A DNA stretch of 64,000 nucleotides from Selaginella tamariscina (lineage: Eukaryota > Streptophyta > Lycopodiopsida > Selaginellales > Selaginellaceae): the NCBI GenBank assembly GCA_003024785.1, contig PUQB01000022.1, positions 504,001-568,000 on the forward strand. The letters run 5' to 3'. The position numbers were made by a program, and so were the translations under genes. The notes below the pieces were generated by a model. It had not been told where the DNA came from. It worked only from the letters and a program-made list of their open reading frames with translations, and did not search any database. Below, piece after piece: positions 47,792 to 60,778 of this stretch (within the stretch, counting starts at the first letter, position 1; each line of letters opens with the position of its first letter).

Positions 47792-49435
47792 TGTCAGAGT
47801 TTTAACTCAAAGGGCCAACACGTGGCTATTTAGTGGCCATCTGGTATCATCACCATGTGTGAGTAACGCTAAATCTTTTAAGATGACCCCAAGAGTTTGA
47901 CTCATATGCCTAGTTAAATAGAAGAGTTAAAGTCCTACCATAAGTCCCCTAGAATGACCATACCCCGAACCTTAGACGATATCTTGAGTAGACTTTAGAT
48001 CCTATCCCAGTAGACCTAGGTAGGCTCATGCCTTAACCTCATAAGGAGATGTGCCTTACACATACCCCATGATAGAGTTGAGGCATCATCACTTACCCCT
48101 TGAGGAATCACCTTTATACAACCCCTTTAGAGCGACAAGGAGTACCCTGAACGACGACTAACCCTTGAGAGTTTGAGTGGCCAAGTTATAGCCTAGACTT
48201 AAGGCTAGTACTTAATAAGGACACGAGTGTGCGCCATAGGCGAACACGAGTGTTCTGCTATGCAAACTCCTAAAGGCTAGGTTTGGATAACCTTAAGTAC
48301 ATGACCTTGCAAATGCCTCATGAAAGGGTTTTGCTAATGAGCTTAGGTTGTTTAGCCCTTAGTTTTGAAGGAGAACACCCCCTAGTCAATTGTGCAAAAG
48401 CATACCTAGTTACGAGACCTAAACTCCCTTGAGCTTATGCCCAAGGCTTAGCACCCTAGTGCAAGCACAAGCATGCATGTTTATTAGAGTATCCAACCCC
48501 TGGTGATAAACCCATGACACAACCCAAAGGGCGTGCCTTAGGCGTTGTACTGTGTCATTTAGCCTAATGTCACATGAAGATGTGACATTGTTTCTCAAAT
48601 ATGGGTTATATGCCATAGCCCCTTGGATTCAAGAGTTGCACTAGGTGCCACAAATGTGGCTTTCAATGCCAACTCTAGAACCCCTTTGTTATCCCTCAGG
48701 AACTTACCATGTGAACTAAGAATAGTTTAGACAGGGACACAAATGTGTCCTGATTAGTTGTGAGTGTTGCTCTTAGCTTGACATGGAGGGGAAGCTAAAG
48801 ACAAGCCTCAACCTTTGACTCTTGGAACGTGTTTTCTTACAAGACCTCCCAAGCATAGATTAGCCAGTGTTAAGGGTAAGTTACCCTAAAGGTGGGACGT
48901 ACCCTTGTTATTTGAAAGTTAGGGCGACACAATAGAGTTGTACCTTAACAACACAAGTTAAAACTTGCATCGGCAGAAGAGCAATGAACTCAGTCATGAA
49001 CCTAGGAGCTCCCTGCATGTATTACTTAATATATGTGAGAGAGCCCCCCCCTGGTTTTCTTGTTTATATAAGTGGGCTGGCATGGAATCCCATTCTCAAA
49101 AGGAATATACTTGGTGAGTTAATTTGGGTTTAGGGCATGGGGTTAGGGCAACCCTAGGGGTGTTTCTATCCATATCCAATATGTTGAACTCACCAAAACC
49201 ACCTCAAAACCTAACTCGAGCATGGAAAACCAGGGTAAGATTTTTCTAAATGGAAGTGCTAGCTTTGCTTAGAGTTTCCTACAAATACCTAATGACACCC
49301 GACCAGACCATCACTAGATACCCAAGTGCACTAAGTGGGCATGTTTCATTTACACCTAGAGCTTATCAACATAATTCAGTAGGTAACAACAGTCAACGTC
49401 CAAAGTAAAGAAGAGTCATAGTAAAAACTATGACA
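47792..49435 (-). mobile_element. Solo LTR B with 5-bp target duplication
   Basis: A 1644-bp LTR (plus strand TGTCAGAG...ACTATGACA) flanked by a perfect 5-bp repeat ACATT (47787-47791 and 49436-49440). With no internal domain, it is a solo LTR left by LTR-LTR recombination. It shares the family of copies A, C and D but is more diverged. Confidence 0.9.
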
Positions 49436-49465
49436 ACATTGACATTTTCAAAGGGGTGGTGCTGG
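49436..49465 (+). mobile_element. 3' end of gypsy element 2 with purine tract
   Basis: After one ACATT copy the retroelement resumes with GACATTTTCAAAGGGGTGG, parallel to the purine tract that precedes the 3' LTR of the LARD-like element. The 3' LTR expected next is not recognisable. Confidence 0.6.
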
Positions 49466-50100
49466 AGCGGTCTCGAGTTTGATTCTCATCAAGAGATGAA
49501 CTTTGAGTAAAGCTCACGCCATTAAGGTTGGCGCACTTATCCTTGCCTAACTAACCCGTTCACATGTGTATACCAAGTGTCTTTGGGATCGCCTCTTGCC
49601 TGATTAACATGTGATGCAAGTACAGCCAAGCAATCACACAGTGTGGGGCTCGCCTTTAAGTTAGGTGCGAGCCAAGTGTAGCGTGTATGGGACTGCCTCT
49701 GAGCTCCACCTTCTGGAGGAAGGCATAGTAGCAACCCTTGAGTCCGTGGATGAGGGCATGGGTTCAAATCATTGTCCTTGATTTTCTTGAGTCTGTGGAT
49801 GAGGGCATATTTCCTACCATGAAAAAAGTTGAAAAGGAGAAGGAGAAATGAGCAAGCAAGAGGAATACTCAATTTCTTCACCAATAAAGAAAGCAAATAA
49901 TTATATAAACAAATGATGTACTATAATAAGGGAAAAGCCTTCCTAACACGTGGCACACATGCAACACATGGCCTTGACACATGGGAGGCCATGTCAACAC
50001 CCATGTGTCAATATGATATATTGCATGCAATATATACACACATGGATACAGTATGATAGACATATTATTTTAATATAATTTACACTAATTATACTTTACG
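49466..50100. other. Unassigned repeat-like region
   Basis: GC-balanced DNA unlike the AT-rich spacers. A 24-bp segment with GTGGATGAGGGCAT occurs at 49744 and 49796. A GGGTTCAAATC box-B-like motif at 49760 hints at a tRNA-derived SINE, but box A is weak and no ends are found. Confidence 0.35.
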
Positions 50101-52949
50101 CTGGTCACAACCAAATCAGTAAGCAGAAAACAAAATGTTTTAAGTATAATGTTAAATAATCAAATACATTTGTAATGTGTTTGTCAAATGTATTTCAATA
50201 TAATGCATAGAAATAGAAGTAGTGTTCTCTAACGTAATGGCAAGTTAACAACTTAAACTAAATATATATTATAAATTTATAATAAATATAAGAAACTAAA
50301 TGTGATTAAAATCATATAATATTCAAGGCTTAACAATTTAATTTAGAATATGGTTTAAGTTATTGAATAAACTAAGATGGCTTATTTCAATAAAGTTCAA
50401 ACCAATTTAATCATGATTTTTAATTATAAATATATAAATATAATCTTATATTTTTAATTTTGTAAATATTTTTAAAATTTATTAATAATTTAAACTTGTG
50501 TAGTAAACTAAACCTATATCTATATTACATTTATATATACGCGCTTGGATACTTAAATATACATATATATATTTATTATACAAATGACTTGGTCAGTATT
50601 CAATGTTGCTGAATACTTATATAAACCGTGCATATTCCTATATATATACAAATAATAATTCTAATTATATCCTTGTGATTTACTGGAGATAGTAAATTCA
50701 ACAAAATCAATTGATTTCCTGTCGATAAGCAAGCAAGGATGTTGAATTTCAAAATATTAGCTATAGGATATCGAAATTTAAAAATTAACTATATGTGCCA
50801 CGTAGATAACGTTAAAATATGCAAAATAAACAGTTGTTTTTATGATAAGTTTTTGAGAGTTTTTTTTCTTGTTGCTATATATAAAATATAGCATAACTTA
50901 TATGTTCATCCAACACACATGCATACCGTGAATTGTATATTCTACATTGAAGTATACAATTGCCTACACAGATGTTCAAATTATATACATAATTTAATTT
51001 AATAATATAATCATATACATAATTTAACTTATTCATATTTTCTAGATTGATGCCAATTGTATAAAACTATATAGTGCACTTGTTTTATATATGGAGAGGT
51101 TTTTCTTGCTGCTATATATAAAATACAGCATAACATATATGTTCATACAACACAGTCAGACCATGAATTGTATATTCTACATTGAACGTAGTAATCTTTC
51201 TCTCGTACACACAAAAGTTAAGTGATTATGACATATATGAAATTAGTAATACTCAATTGTAAATGCTGATGTATGTTGTATATTAAATCATCTCGCAAGT
51301 AACGTGTGTGTGTATATGTGTGCGTGTGTGCATATTTACAACTTTCTGGAAACATAACTTACTTCTATATATTATATATATATATATATGCACTTACACT
51401 GTCGTAAACATGAGTTTCTGTCTCTCTGTCTCTTTCTCGACATGGCATGTTCATACCCACTTATATGTACACTTCATGTCCCTGTAAATATCTGCTTATG
51501 TGCTTAGTGTATGTGTGTGTGCGCGTGCATTCATATAGTATAAAAAGTGCATGTATGTGAGTGTAGGAACTCCTGAGTCCAGCATCTCCGTGGCAAGAGA
51601 ACAGTACCACGAGAGCCGGTAGATTTAGAACAGCTTATATGTAAAAAAGATATATAGTAGCTGATATGATTACGGGTAAGACTCCCCAGGAGATAGATAC
51701 AGTAACTTATATAGATACAGTAGCTGATATGAATAAAATAAGTTTTACATAACTAATTAATAAGAATACAATGATAAAATATGGATTTTTGAAATAAGGT
51801 TCAGGATTAATTAATTAATAAATAATTTTTTTTATAAAGAATATTATATGTAAGGTGGTCAAACATCACAGCAATGCAATATATATAAATACATATTAAG
51901 TAGATGATTAGTCGAGAAATATAACATTGTACAAGGGAAATTCACCCAATTGACAATTGTGTAACCCTAAATTTGATTAAGAAATCATATATATGCATAT
52001 TTTTTTGCTTCGTTACTTCGTTATCCCAGCTTTCCTTTAACCAAGCCAATTTTTAAATACAAATTAATATTGTAATGTTTTGCATATGGTTTAAGAATCA
52101 GATATTATCCTATATACTTTGCTGTTGAATTAGCCTCATAGAGAACTGAAATTGTTGATATACAGTATAACCGTAATAGAGTGCCCAAACGTGAAGAAAG
52201 CAGCTGACAGAGCTATGTCCTCAGCCAATTACTTCTTAGTGGTAAAGGGATCTTCACAATGTGCCATGACAAGTAGTATAATATTTGGCTGGTTCGGAAG
52301 TCGAACATCATGTTACCAACTAAAAGAGCATGTTAATTAATTATGTAATGCACTAAGACAAAGTCATTATCAGCAATGCTGTAACATTGGTTATTTAAGG
52401 TTAAGAACATATGAAGATTTAATTTTTTCTTAAAAACTATTACCAGACAATATTGACTTAAACCATGGTTTAATTCACCAAATAAACCATGGTAGTTTAA
52501 ATCAATAAATTTTAAATCAAATTATATAATGATTTTAGACTAAATTAAATACATAAATTTTTTTATATTCTTTAAATTTATAAATATTTTTTCAATTTAT
52601 TTATTATAAAATTATTAAAATTTATTTATTATAAGATTTACTATTCATGAATAGTAAAAATCATGGTCTAAGTAAAAAAAGTTAATCTATGCTTATCACT
52701 CAAGTATCTTGTGTGAAGTATGTTTTAAAAGTTATGAAACTCTCTTATCCATGGTATTTATTATGGACTAGGGCTTTGAGGTAATCTTCTTGAAGTATCG
52801 AGAGAGTTTGCTATTGCATGCCAAGTATTATGGGAGAATTGCCAAATGCAAGTTTAGGGGAAATCTCTTCATGCTTGAATGTATTGTCTAGCTTGCTACT
52901 AACAGCATGGGTGCAGAGTCATTGACCCCAATCCATGGTCAATAGTTGG
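50101..52949. other. AT-rich spacer with direct repeats and a second MITE-like unit
   Basis: Two direct repeats at about 50862-50957 and 51107-51192 share TTGCTATATATAAAATA and GAATTGTATATTCTACATTGAA. A MITE-like unit at about 52455-52690 has ends like the one at 43971 (ATTGACTTAAACCATGG; reversed TTAACTTTTTTTACTTAGACC) and the same internal ACTATTCATGAATAGT. No gene is supported. Confidence 0.55.
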
Positions 52950-53565
52950 TAATAGCTATTATACACAACAAGGAAGGGACAATAATAACGAATATCAATA
53001 TGCACTATGGCCATATTAATGCACATTGACTTGTGTATGCTAGCAACAAATAGATTTTGACAGTATGAAAATACTTCCCTCTTATTTAGATTTTGCAAGC
53101 CTTATGTCCTTGGCAAGCAACAAAAATTCCCATTAATTCTGGAGTCAACAATCAAGTTTCATGGCCCTTTGAGTTGGTTCATTCTAATAGTTGTGGACCT
53201 ATGCAAACTTAGACCCCCATGAAGAAGCTCTATACTTTGTGGATGACAATTCCTGCCAACAAAATGGTGAAGCTTCTAGTTCACATGTCCAATGCTCATA
53301 GAATAGAGGCAAGTCTCAGAGCAAAACAATGTAGCAAAGAGAATGAATAAGACATTAGTGGAGTGTGCTTGTAGCATGCTCCAAAATTCAAGTCTCCCCA
53401 ACACATATTGGGGTGAAGCCACTAACTCCTATAGTTGTTGTGGAGCAAGGCAAAACATCAAAGGAGCTATGGACTAGTTGTAGGTCAGATGTCTCTATCT
53501 TAAAGGTTTTTGGCTGTATGCCATATGTTCTCGTGCTTGAGGACGCAAGGCAGAAGTGGGACCCA
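52950..53565 (+). mobile_element. Ty1/copia element, pre-integrase and integrase part
   Basis: A pre-integrase-like HYGHIN segment near 53003 is followed by VLGKQQKFPL and the integrase stretch SWFILIVVDLC near 53170. The integrase end is NTYWGEA, then VFGCMPYVL and RQKWDP just before the LARD-like insertion at 53566. Several stops: inactive. Confidence 0.75.
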
Positions 53566-55343
53566 TGTCAGAGTTTTAACCCAAAGGGCCAACACGTGGC
53601 AACACGTGGCTGCCATGTGGCCATTTGGCGTCATCACCCTGTGTGAGCAACGCTAAGTATCCCAGAACAACCCCAACGACCCCTAGGTTAGTCTCTAATG
53701 CCCAAGTGGACAAGAGACTTAGGGTTTAGCCTAAGTCTCCCTAGAATGTCTGCCCCCAGACCCTTGAGAATAACCCTAGTTGACTTAGGGTTTAGCCTAA
53801 GTCTCCCTAGAGTGTCTACCCCAAACCCTTGAGGGATAACCTAAGTTGACTTAGGGTCTTGCCCTAGAAGACCTAGACAGGCTCATGCCCTAACCCCATC
53901 AAGGAGACGTGTGTTCCACACACATACCCCGTGACAGAGCTAAGGCATTGTCACTTACCCCTTGAGGAATCACCCTCATCCGGGAGTACAACCCCTTTAG
54001 GGCGACAAGGGGTACCCTGAACCACGACTAACCCCTAAGGGTTTGAGTGGCCAAGTTACACCCTAGACTAGGGCTAGTACTTAGTGAGGACACGAGTGTG
54101 CGCCGTAGGCGAGCACGAGTGTTCTGCTAAGCAAACTCCCTAAGGCTAGGTTTGGGATAACCCTAAGCACATGACCTTGCGAGTGCCTTACGAAAGGGCT
54201 TCTGCTAATGAGCTTAGGTTGTTCAACCCCTGGATTCCAAGGAGAACACTCCCCTAGCCAAGTGTGCCAAAGCACACCTAGTTACGAGACCTAACCTCCC
54301 TCGAGCGGATGCCCAAGGCTTAGCACCCTAGTGCAAGCACAAGCATGCCTGTTTGCTAGAGTATCCAACCCCTTAGCGACAAGCCCATGACATAACCCCA
54401 AAGGGCGTGCCTCGGGCGTTGTACCATGTGACGTTTAGCCCAGTGTCACATCCCCATGTGACACTGCCTTCCAAGATGTGAGCTATCATGCCATAGCCCT
54501 TAGATTCAAGAGTTGCACCAAGTACCACAAACGTGGTTCCTAAATGCCAACTCTAGAACCCCTCAATGAACCCTCAGGAACTAGGTAACGTGAACCTGTC
54601 AAACAAGATCCCACGCCCACAGTTGGACAAGGACACGGATGTGCCTTGCTTGGCCGTGAGTGCTACACCTAGCTTGACGTGGAGGAGGAGGCTGGAGACA
54701 AGCCTCAACCTCTGCCTCTTGGAACGTGCATCCCGACAAGACCTCCCAGGCATGGATTCGCCAACGTTAAGGGTAAGCTACCCCGAAGGTGGGACGTACC
54801 CCTGGCATCTGGAAGTTAGGGCGGCACAACAGAGGGTTGTACCTTAACGACACAAGCTGAAGCTTGCACCGGCAGAAGAGCAACGAACTCATTCATGAAC
54901 CCAGGAGCTCTCCTACATACACTCTACCTTATTTATGTGACGAGCCCCCCCCCCCCCTGTTTCCTAATGAGTAAGTGGGCTGGCACAAATGCCAGCCCTT
55001 AGAGAAAATAGTTGTCCTAAACCTAACCCTAAACCTAACCCTAGGGGGGGGTTTAGGGCGTGGGTTAGGGCAACCCTAGGGTTAGGTCAACCCTAGGGGT
55101 GTCCCTAACCCTTTTTGACAAGCTATATTAAGGAAAACCTACGTCAAAACTGGGGGAGGTTTTCTAGAGGTAAGTGCTACCTTCCTAGAGTTTCTCATAC
55201 CTAAGACAGCCGGCCGGACTACCCTAAACACCTAAGTGCACTAAGCGGGGCTGTTTTCACTACATCTAGGGTCGCCACAAATCAGTAGGTAACAACAGTC
55301 AACGTCCAAAGTAAAGGGTCGAGTCATAGTAAAAACTATGACA
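53566..55343 (-). repeat. 3' LTR (copy C) of the LARD-like element
   Basis: 1778 bp, plus-strand ends TGTCAGAG and ACTATGACA. Contains a C10 run near 54945, interspersed CCTAAACCTAACCC motifs near 55018, the conserved hairpin 54442-54465 and a terminal hairpin at 55323-55342. Confidence 0.92.
54566..54847 (+). other. ORF in LTR C, antisense to the element
   Basis: A 93-codon ORF beginning MNPQELGNVN. Copy D has an equivalent 100-codon ORF at 59978-60280 and solo LTR A an 88-codon one at 45574-45308. It is closed in solo LTR B. No domain is recognised, and copies A and C differ by many amino-acid changes, so protein-level constraint is doubtful. Confidence 0.4.
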
Positions 55344-55361
55344 CACTCCCCGCCTTTGAAA
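55344..55361 (-). other. Polypurine tract of the LARD-like element
   Basis: Minus strand TTTCAAAGGCGGGGAGTG immediately precedes the LTR start TGTCATAG. Confidence 0.8.
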
Positions 55362-58300
55362 ATGTCAACGTCCTCGTTGACGTCCAACTCCAAGACTAGA
55401 TAATGTTAGAAAAAACTAACCAAAACTAACATATCACTCTATGGAGTCAGCCAAAAGTTCACATAAGTTTTATTACCCCCCTTGCATTACGCGAACCAAG
55501 TACTTCAGAACCGTCGTTCACTGAGTCGTAAACCCAGCTGCCGGAGGCACCACCTGCGACATGAAGTCCTGGAGACCTTTTGCACGTCTGCAAAGTCTGT
55601 CACCCGACGCACACAACACTGGTTAATTTCTTTACTTAACTAGAATTTATATTGGAGGCCTCTAGTTAGTGTTGTTGCCGGCCCCTTGGTTAACAAGAAA
55701 TAAAGACTTGCTTTATTCCTTAATATTAAATGCTGTTGACGACCTCTGTCGTCTAACACAACAAGCACTTCTCAAATGCTTGACCAAACACCTCGCATTT
55801 CTTTTGATTTTCCAATGGTCCCACATCTCCACATGTTACAATATTATAGCTTACATCTCTGCATCCCTCGGTGCTTCTCATTACCCCTTTTCATAAGGGT
55901 CTGCTACTATACCTATCTCTCATTAGTATATAGTTACGCAAGACTAAGTATGAGACTTTTATCGGAATCAAGCTCTTTTCCGATATAAAGAGTACAAGTC
56001 GTAAAACCCTGTTCTTTGTAAACATGTCAATCTGGCCAGAGGCGATCACAGAGGCGCATGGCTGTACACATGTATACAACAAGGTCTTGCCAACTGCCAT
56101 TCATCTTTCACAACCAACTTTGTACTCTTTCATAACACCGACCAGTTCAGGGACCAGATAAGCTAACATACCTTTCTTATAAACCAACGTGGAAACCAGG
56201 AAATTCAACCCATCTCTAATGCCTAATCAACAATCTTTGTCTTAATTAGTACCCTCATTGTACTCATTCTCCAAAGAGCACAACATACTAGGTGCCATTC
56301 AATAATTCCTAACTCCTTATCGTACTAAGTTCAAAATACGAATTTTAAAACTTAGTTTCACGATAAGAGTCTCCCTGAACTCGTAATACTGTACGCCTCC
56401 GTAACATTATATTTATTTCCAACTCTTAAACTATTTCGTAAATGTTTTCAACACTATACCGAAGTATAGCATTTCACTAATTGAACAACTAGTGTTTTTG
56501 ATAAACATTTTTAAAACTAATCCTTATTCTATAAATAGTCACAATTTCGATATTGATACTCTCGAATGGATAATGATCGTTTTAACGTTCAAATCCTAAG
56601 CTTATCAACTAGTTGTTATACTAGTGGATATAAACTTACAATCATATCAATTTATCGAAATGCTACAACTACATTATAGATATGGTCTTAGTTTACATGA
56701 ACCGAACTTCAATTTTGAGACGGAAATATAATGTTAGACAGTATTTCGAGGAACTTTGTTCAGAGACTAAGAGGAATCATGAACTAGTGTCTGGTTCATC
56801 TAATTGATTTAGTAAGATATAAACCTCCACATAAATGCTATCATAACACTGAAGTGTTAGATCAACTTCATGTTTTAGTCATACCTTATATTTCAATAGA
56901 TCTCCCCAAACATGAATAAAATATCTAGTTCAGTACATTGAACTAAGATACATTATTCACTCTAGACACCTAGCAATCCAGAAAGTACACATTGCCCCTC
57001 AAGCAATGTATTGAGAAATGTCTCATTTCTCAACTAACTTGAAAACACGTTTCAAGTTATAACACTAAGGTAGTGCCTTACCAAAGTGTCAGACTCAAAT
57101 CCACTTGAGTCTTTATATTATATGATTACGGCCACCTCATGTGATCATAACCAAGTTTGATATTGAGCGCTCCAAACTCAATATTGAAGAGATATCATAC
57201 TATACTTTGACAAGTCATTTATAACCAATCTTGAAAAGATTGTCACAAATTCTCAAAGTTTAAATATAAATATCTCAACAGATGAGGTGATAGGAAACCT
57301 CATATTCTCGAACCGGATATTGGACGAACCTTGAACTACAATCATCAAGAAGGGACACCATCTTCTTGAGCTAATCCCGCTACACAATATCATATTATTG
57401 AACCAACTCAAGGAACACCATCAAACCTTGAGATAGAACTAACAACTAACCAAGGAATACAATCAAACCTTGAGTCAAGAATAGTTCTATTTTTCAATAT
57501 TCCAAAGATTGAAGATACATACTTTATGTTCTTTAAGTGCCCACATTTGCGACCATGATGCAAGTCAAGAAACCATCTTTGAATAATCGTATTCGACTCT
57601 AAAATGAAATTGATATTGAAAATCAATACCAACTTCTAATTCCATCGAAAACTATCTCTAAGGAGGTACATGCACTTAAACCTCCAAAATGTATACCGAC
57701 TGTTATTGACTCATTGATATTCTCAACATAAGTTATCAAACTTAGCAAGTTTCCTTACTTAGTAATAAGCAAAGTGGAGAATAAATCATGCTCTTCTTAA
57801 CAAGGAATCACCCTTGTTCAAGAGCTTATCCCACATTGCAAACAACGTTACAAATTTCAAGATTAAAGAGTTAATAATGAAAATGCAAGTGTGCGCCGAA
57901 CGCCTTCACTATGCAAGTCCTTCATTACTCAGTAAACTGAAAATGTAAACGTATGTTTCCAACATTTCTCTTTCTGATAGATCATGCCATCTATCCCAAA
58001 ACCGATATTGGTAAGATAACGAAATTCTCTAGCTATTATCCGAAGTTTCTCTCATGATCTCTTATGAGACAACTTCATAATCAAGTTAGTCGAGCTAGCT
58101 AACTTGAATACAGAGTGCGCGCTTACAACTAACTAAGGTTTCAAGTTGTACTAAGGTTCAAATTAGGTGACTTGAACTTAGTAAACTATTCACCTAATGT
58201 TACTTGCAGCTAGCGTCATCAAAATATTGCAACATCAGACAATACTTTGACTACATTGGATCTTCAAACCCATTGCTTAACATATTTATCATATGTCAAT

Positions 58301-58984
58301 ATTTGACATTCCATTGTATTATAAGTTCATCACTATAGTCTGCTTCTAGAGTTACACTCTCGGAACATGCACTATAATAAGAGCTTATTTTACACTTTAT
58401 GTCAAAATGTAGTGTTCATTCTTATGTTTGAATATGCCCCTTCTCCCGAAGTCAAAGACGCACTTCTGAACATAAGTCTTTCCCCGTTTGAACACTACAG
58501 TTGGATCCGATATTGAATCTTGACATAAGCCAAAACTCAAAGGACATTGTCTGTTTCCAAATCATGTGTTATCCCAAATTCAAACACCTTAAAGAAAAAG
58601 AAAAATTTTCAATAATGGGTAAGCTTAGATATCACATGATCCACTTCACAAGACTTAGTTTGTAAGCCAGAACAAACTAACACACCATGTCTTGTGGAAC
58701 ATATGGTAAAGTAACCTGGATAACCTTAAGGTAAGTAACCTAGAGAAAACGTAACCTGGCATGCAACTTGGAAGTTGCCTTCCGAGTGCTACCTTCGACA
58801 TTGGAGTCCATAACCCACACCCACTTATTAAGTAGATGTTTTCGAAGAGTTATAGATCTCAGGACCAACTCTCTGCGCAGAATTCAGACGTTAGCCGAAA
58901 GTGATAGAGTACTTCAAAAATTTAGAACTAACTAAACCCTAAAATACACTACACTTTAGGTAGTCCTACTGACCGCAGAGAATA
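55362..58984 (-). other. Non-coding interior of the LARD-like element
   Basis: About 3.6 kb. The longest ORFs are 70-75 codons with no motif. The part nearest the purine tract (55362-55640) resembles 47520-47791 of gypsy element 2 in opposite orientation, for example TAGTCTTGGAGTT, GTCAACGAGGAC and GTCGGGTGACAGACTTTGCA. Confidence 0.75.
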
Positions 58985-58998
58985 GGCTCCGATACCAA
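58985..58998 (-). other. Primer binding site of the LARD-like element
   Basis: Minus strand TTGGTATCGGAGCC begins two bases after the 5' LTR end and matches the initiator tRNA-Met 3' complement (TGGTATCAGAGCC) with one mismatch. Confidence 0.85.
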
Positions 58999-58999
58999 T

Positions 59000-60778
59000 T
59001 GTCAGAGTTTTAACCCAAAGGGCCAACACGTGGCAACACGTGGCTGCCAGGTGGCCATTGGCGTCATCACCCTGTGTGAGCAACGCTAAGTTCCCAGAAC
59101 AACCCCAACGACCCCTAGGGTTAGACTCTAATGCCCAAGTGGACAAGAGACTTAGGGTTTAGCCTAAGTCTCCCTAGAATGTCTGCCCCCAGAACCCTTG
59201 AGGGATAACCCTAGTTGACTTAGGGTTTAGCCTAAGTCTCCCTAGAGTGTCTACCCCAAAACCCTTGAGGGATAACCCTAGTTGACTTAGGGTCTTGCCC
59301 TAGAAGACCTAGACAGGCTCATGCCCTAACCCCCATCAAGGAGACGTGTGTTCCACACATACCCCGTGACAGAGCTAAGGCATTGTCACTTACCCCTTGA
59401 GGAATCACCCTCATCCGGGAGTACAACCCCTTTAGGGCGACAAGGGGTACCCTGAACCACGACTAACCCCTAAGGGTTTGAGTGGCCAAGTTACACCCTA
59501 GACCTAGGGCTAGTACTTAGTGAGGACACGAGTGTGCGCCGTAGGCGACACGAGTGTTCTGCTAAGCAAACTCCCTAAGGCTAGGTTTGGGATAACCCTA
59601 AGCACATGACCTTGCGAGTGCCTTACGAAAGGGCTTCTGCTAATGAGCTTAGGTTGTTCAACCCCTGGATTCCAAGGAGAACACTCCCCTAGCCAAGTGT
59701 GCCAAAGCACACCTAGTTACGAGACCTAACCTCCCTCGAGCGGATGCCCAAGGCTTAGCACCCTAGTGCAAGCACAAGCATGCCTGTTTGCTAGAGTATC
59801 CAACCCCTTAGCGACAAGCCCATGACATAACCCCGAAGGGCGTTGCCTCGGGCGTTGTACCATGTGACGTTTAGCCCAGTGTCACATCCCATGTGACACT
59901 GCCTTCCAAGATGTGGCTATCATGCCATAGCCCTTAGATTCAAGAGTTGCACCAAGTACCACAAACGTGGTTCCTAAATGCCAACTCTAGAACCCCTCAA
60001 TGAACCCTCAGGAACAGGTAACGTGAACCTGTCAAACAAGATCCCACGCCCACAGTTGGACAAGGACACGGATGTGCCTTGCTTGGCCGTGAGTGCTACA
60101 CCTAGCTTGACGTGGAGGAGGAGGCTGGAGACAAGCCTCAACCTCTGCCTCTTGGAACGTGCATCCCGACAAGACCTCCCAGGCATGGATTCGCCAACGT
60201 TAAGGGTAAGCTACCCCGAAGGTGGGACGTACCCCTGGCATCTGGAAGTTAGGGCGGCACAACAGAGGGTTGTACCTTAACGACACAAGCTGAAGCTTGC
60301 ACCGGCAGAAGAGCAACGAACTCATTCATGAACCCAGGAGCTCTCCTACTATACTCTACCTTATTTATGTGACGGACCCCCCCCCCTGTTTCCTAATGAG
60401 TAAGTGGGCTGGCACAAATCTAGCCCTTAGAGAAAATGGTTGTCCAACCTAACCCTAAACCTAACCCCGGGGGGGGTTTAGGCGTGGGTTAGGGCAACCC
60501 TAGGGTTAGGTCAACCCTAGGGGTGTCCCTAACCCTTTTTGACAAGCTATATTTAACGGAAAACCTACGTCAAACTGGGGGAGAGTTTTTTAGAGGGTAA
60601 GTACTACCTTCGCCTAGAGTTTCTCGAGTACCTAGTGACAGCCGGGGACTACCCCTAAACACCTAAGTGCACTAAGCGGGGCTGTTTCTCACTACAACTA
60701 GGGTTCGCCACACAACTCGGTAGGTAACAACAGTCAAACCCCAAAGTAAAGGGTCGAGTCATAGTAAAAACTATGACA
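59000..60778 (-). repeat. 5' LTR (copy D) of the LARD-like element
   Basis: 1779 bp and nearly identical to copy C; the differences seen are mostly single-base indels or substitutions (for example GGCGAGCACGAG against GGCGACACGAG). Confidence 0.92.

Larger units (their letters stand above)
53566..60778 (-). mobile_element. LARD-like non-autonomous LTR retroelement (7.2 kb)
   Basis: Two nearly identical LTRs (53566-55343 and 59000-60778) enclose 3.66 kb (55344-58999) in which no gag or pol domain can be read on either strand. On the minus strand a primer site follows the 5' LTR and a purine tract precedes the 3' LTR. Long LTRs plus a non-coding interior define large retrotransposon derivatives. 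Flanking 5-mers ACCCA and CCCCA differ at one base, a probable decayed target duplication. The copia integrase before it and the copia KSKLAILLGYSEE-type segment after it are continuous parts of one host element. LTR similarity suggests recent insertion. Confidence 0.88.

Noticed and set aside
49466-49900. tRNA-derived SINE
   Set aside because: A box-B-like GGGTTCAAATC is present, but box A is weak and there is no poly-A or target duplication.
52152-52340. 62-codon ORF in the spacer
   Set aside because: Short, isolated, no recognisable domain.
55669-57632. Short ORFs in the LARD-like interior as genes
   Set aside because: All under 76 codons with no domain or consistent frame; consistent with non-coding DNA.
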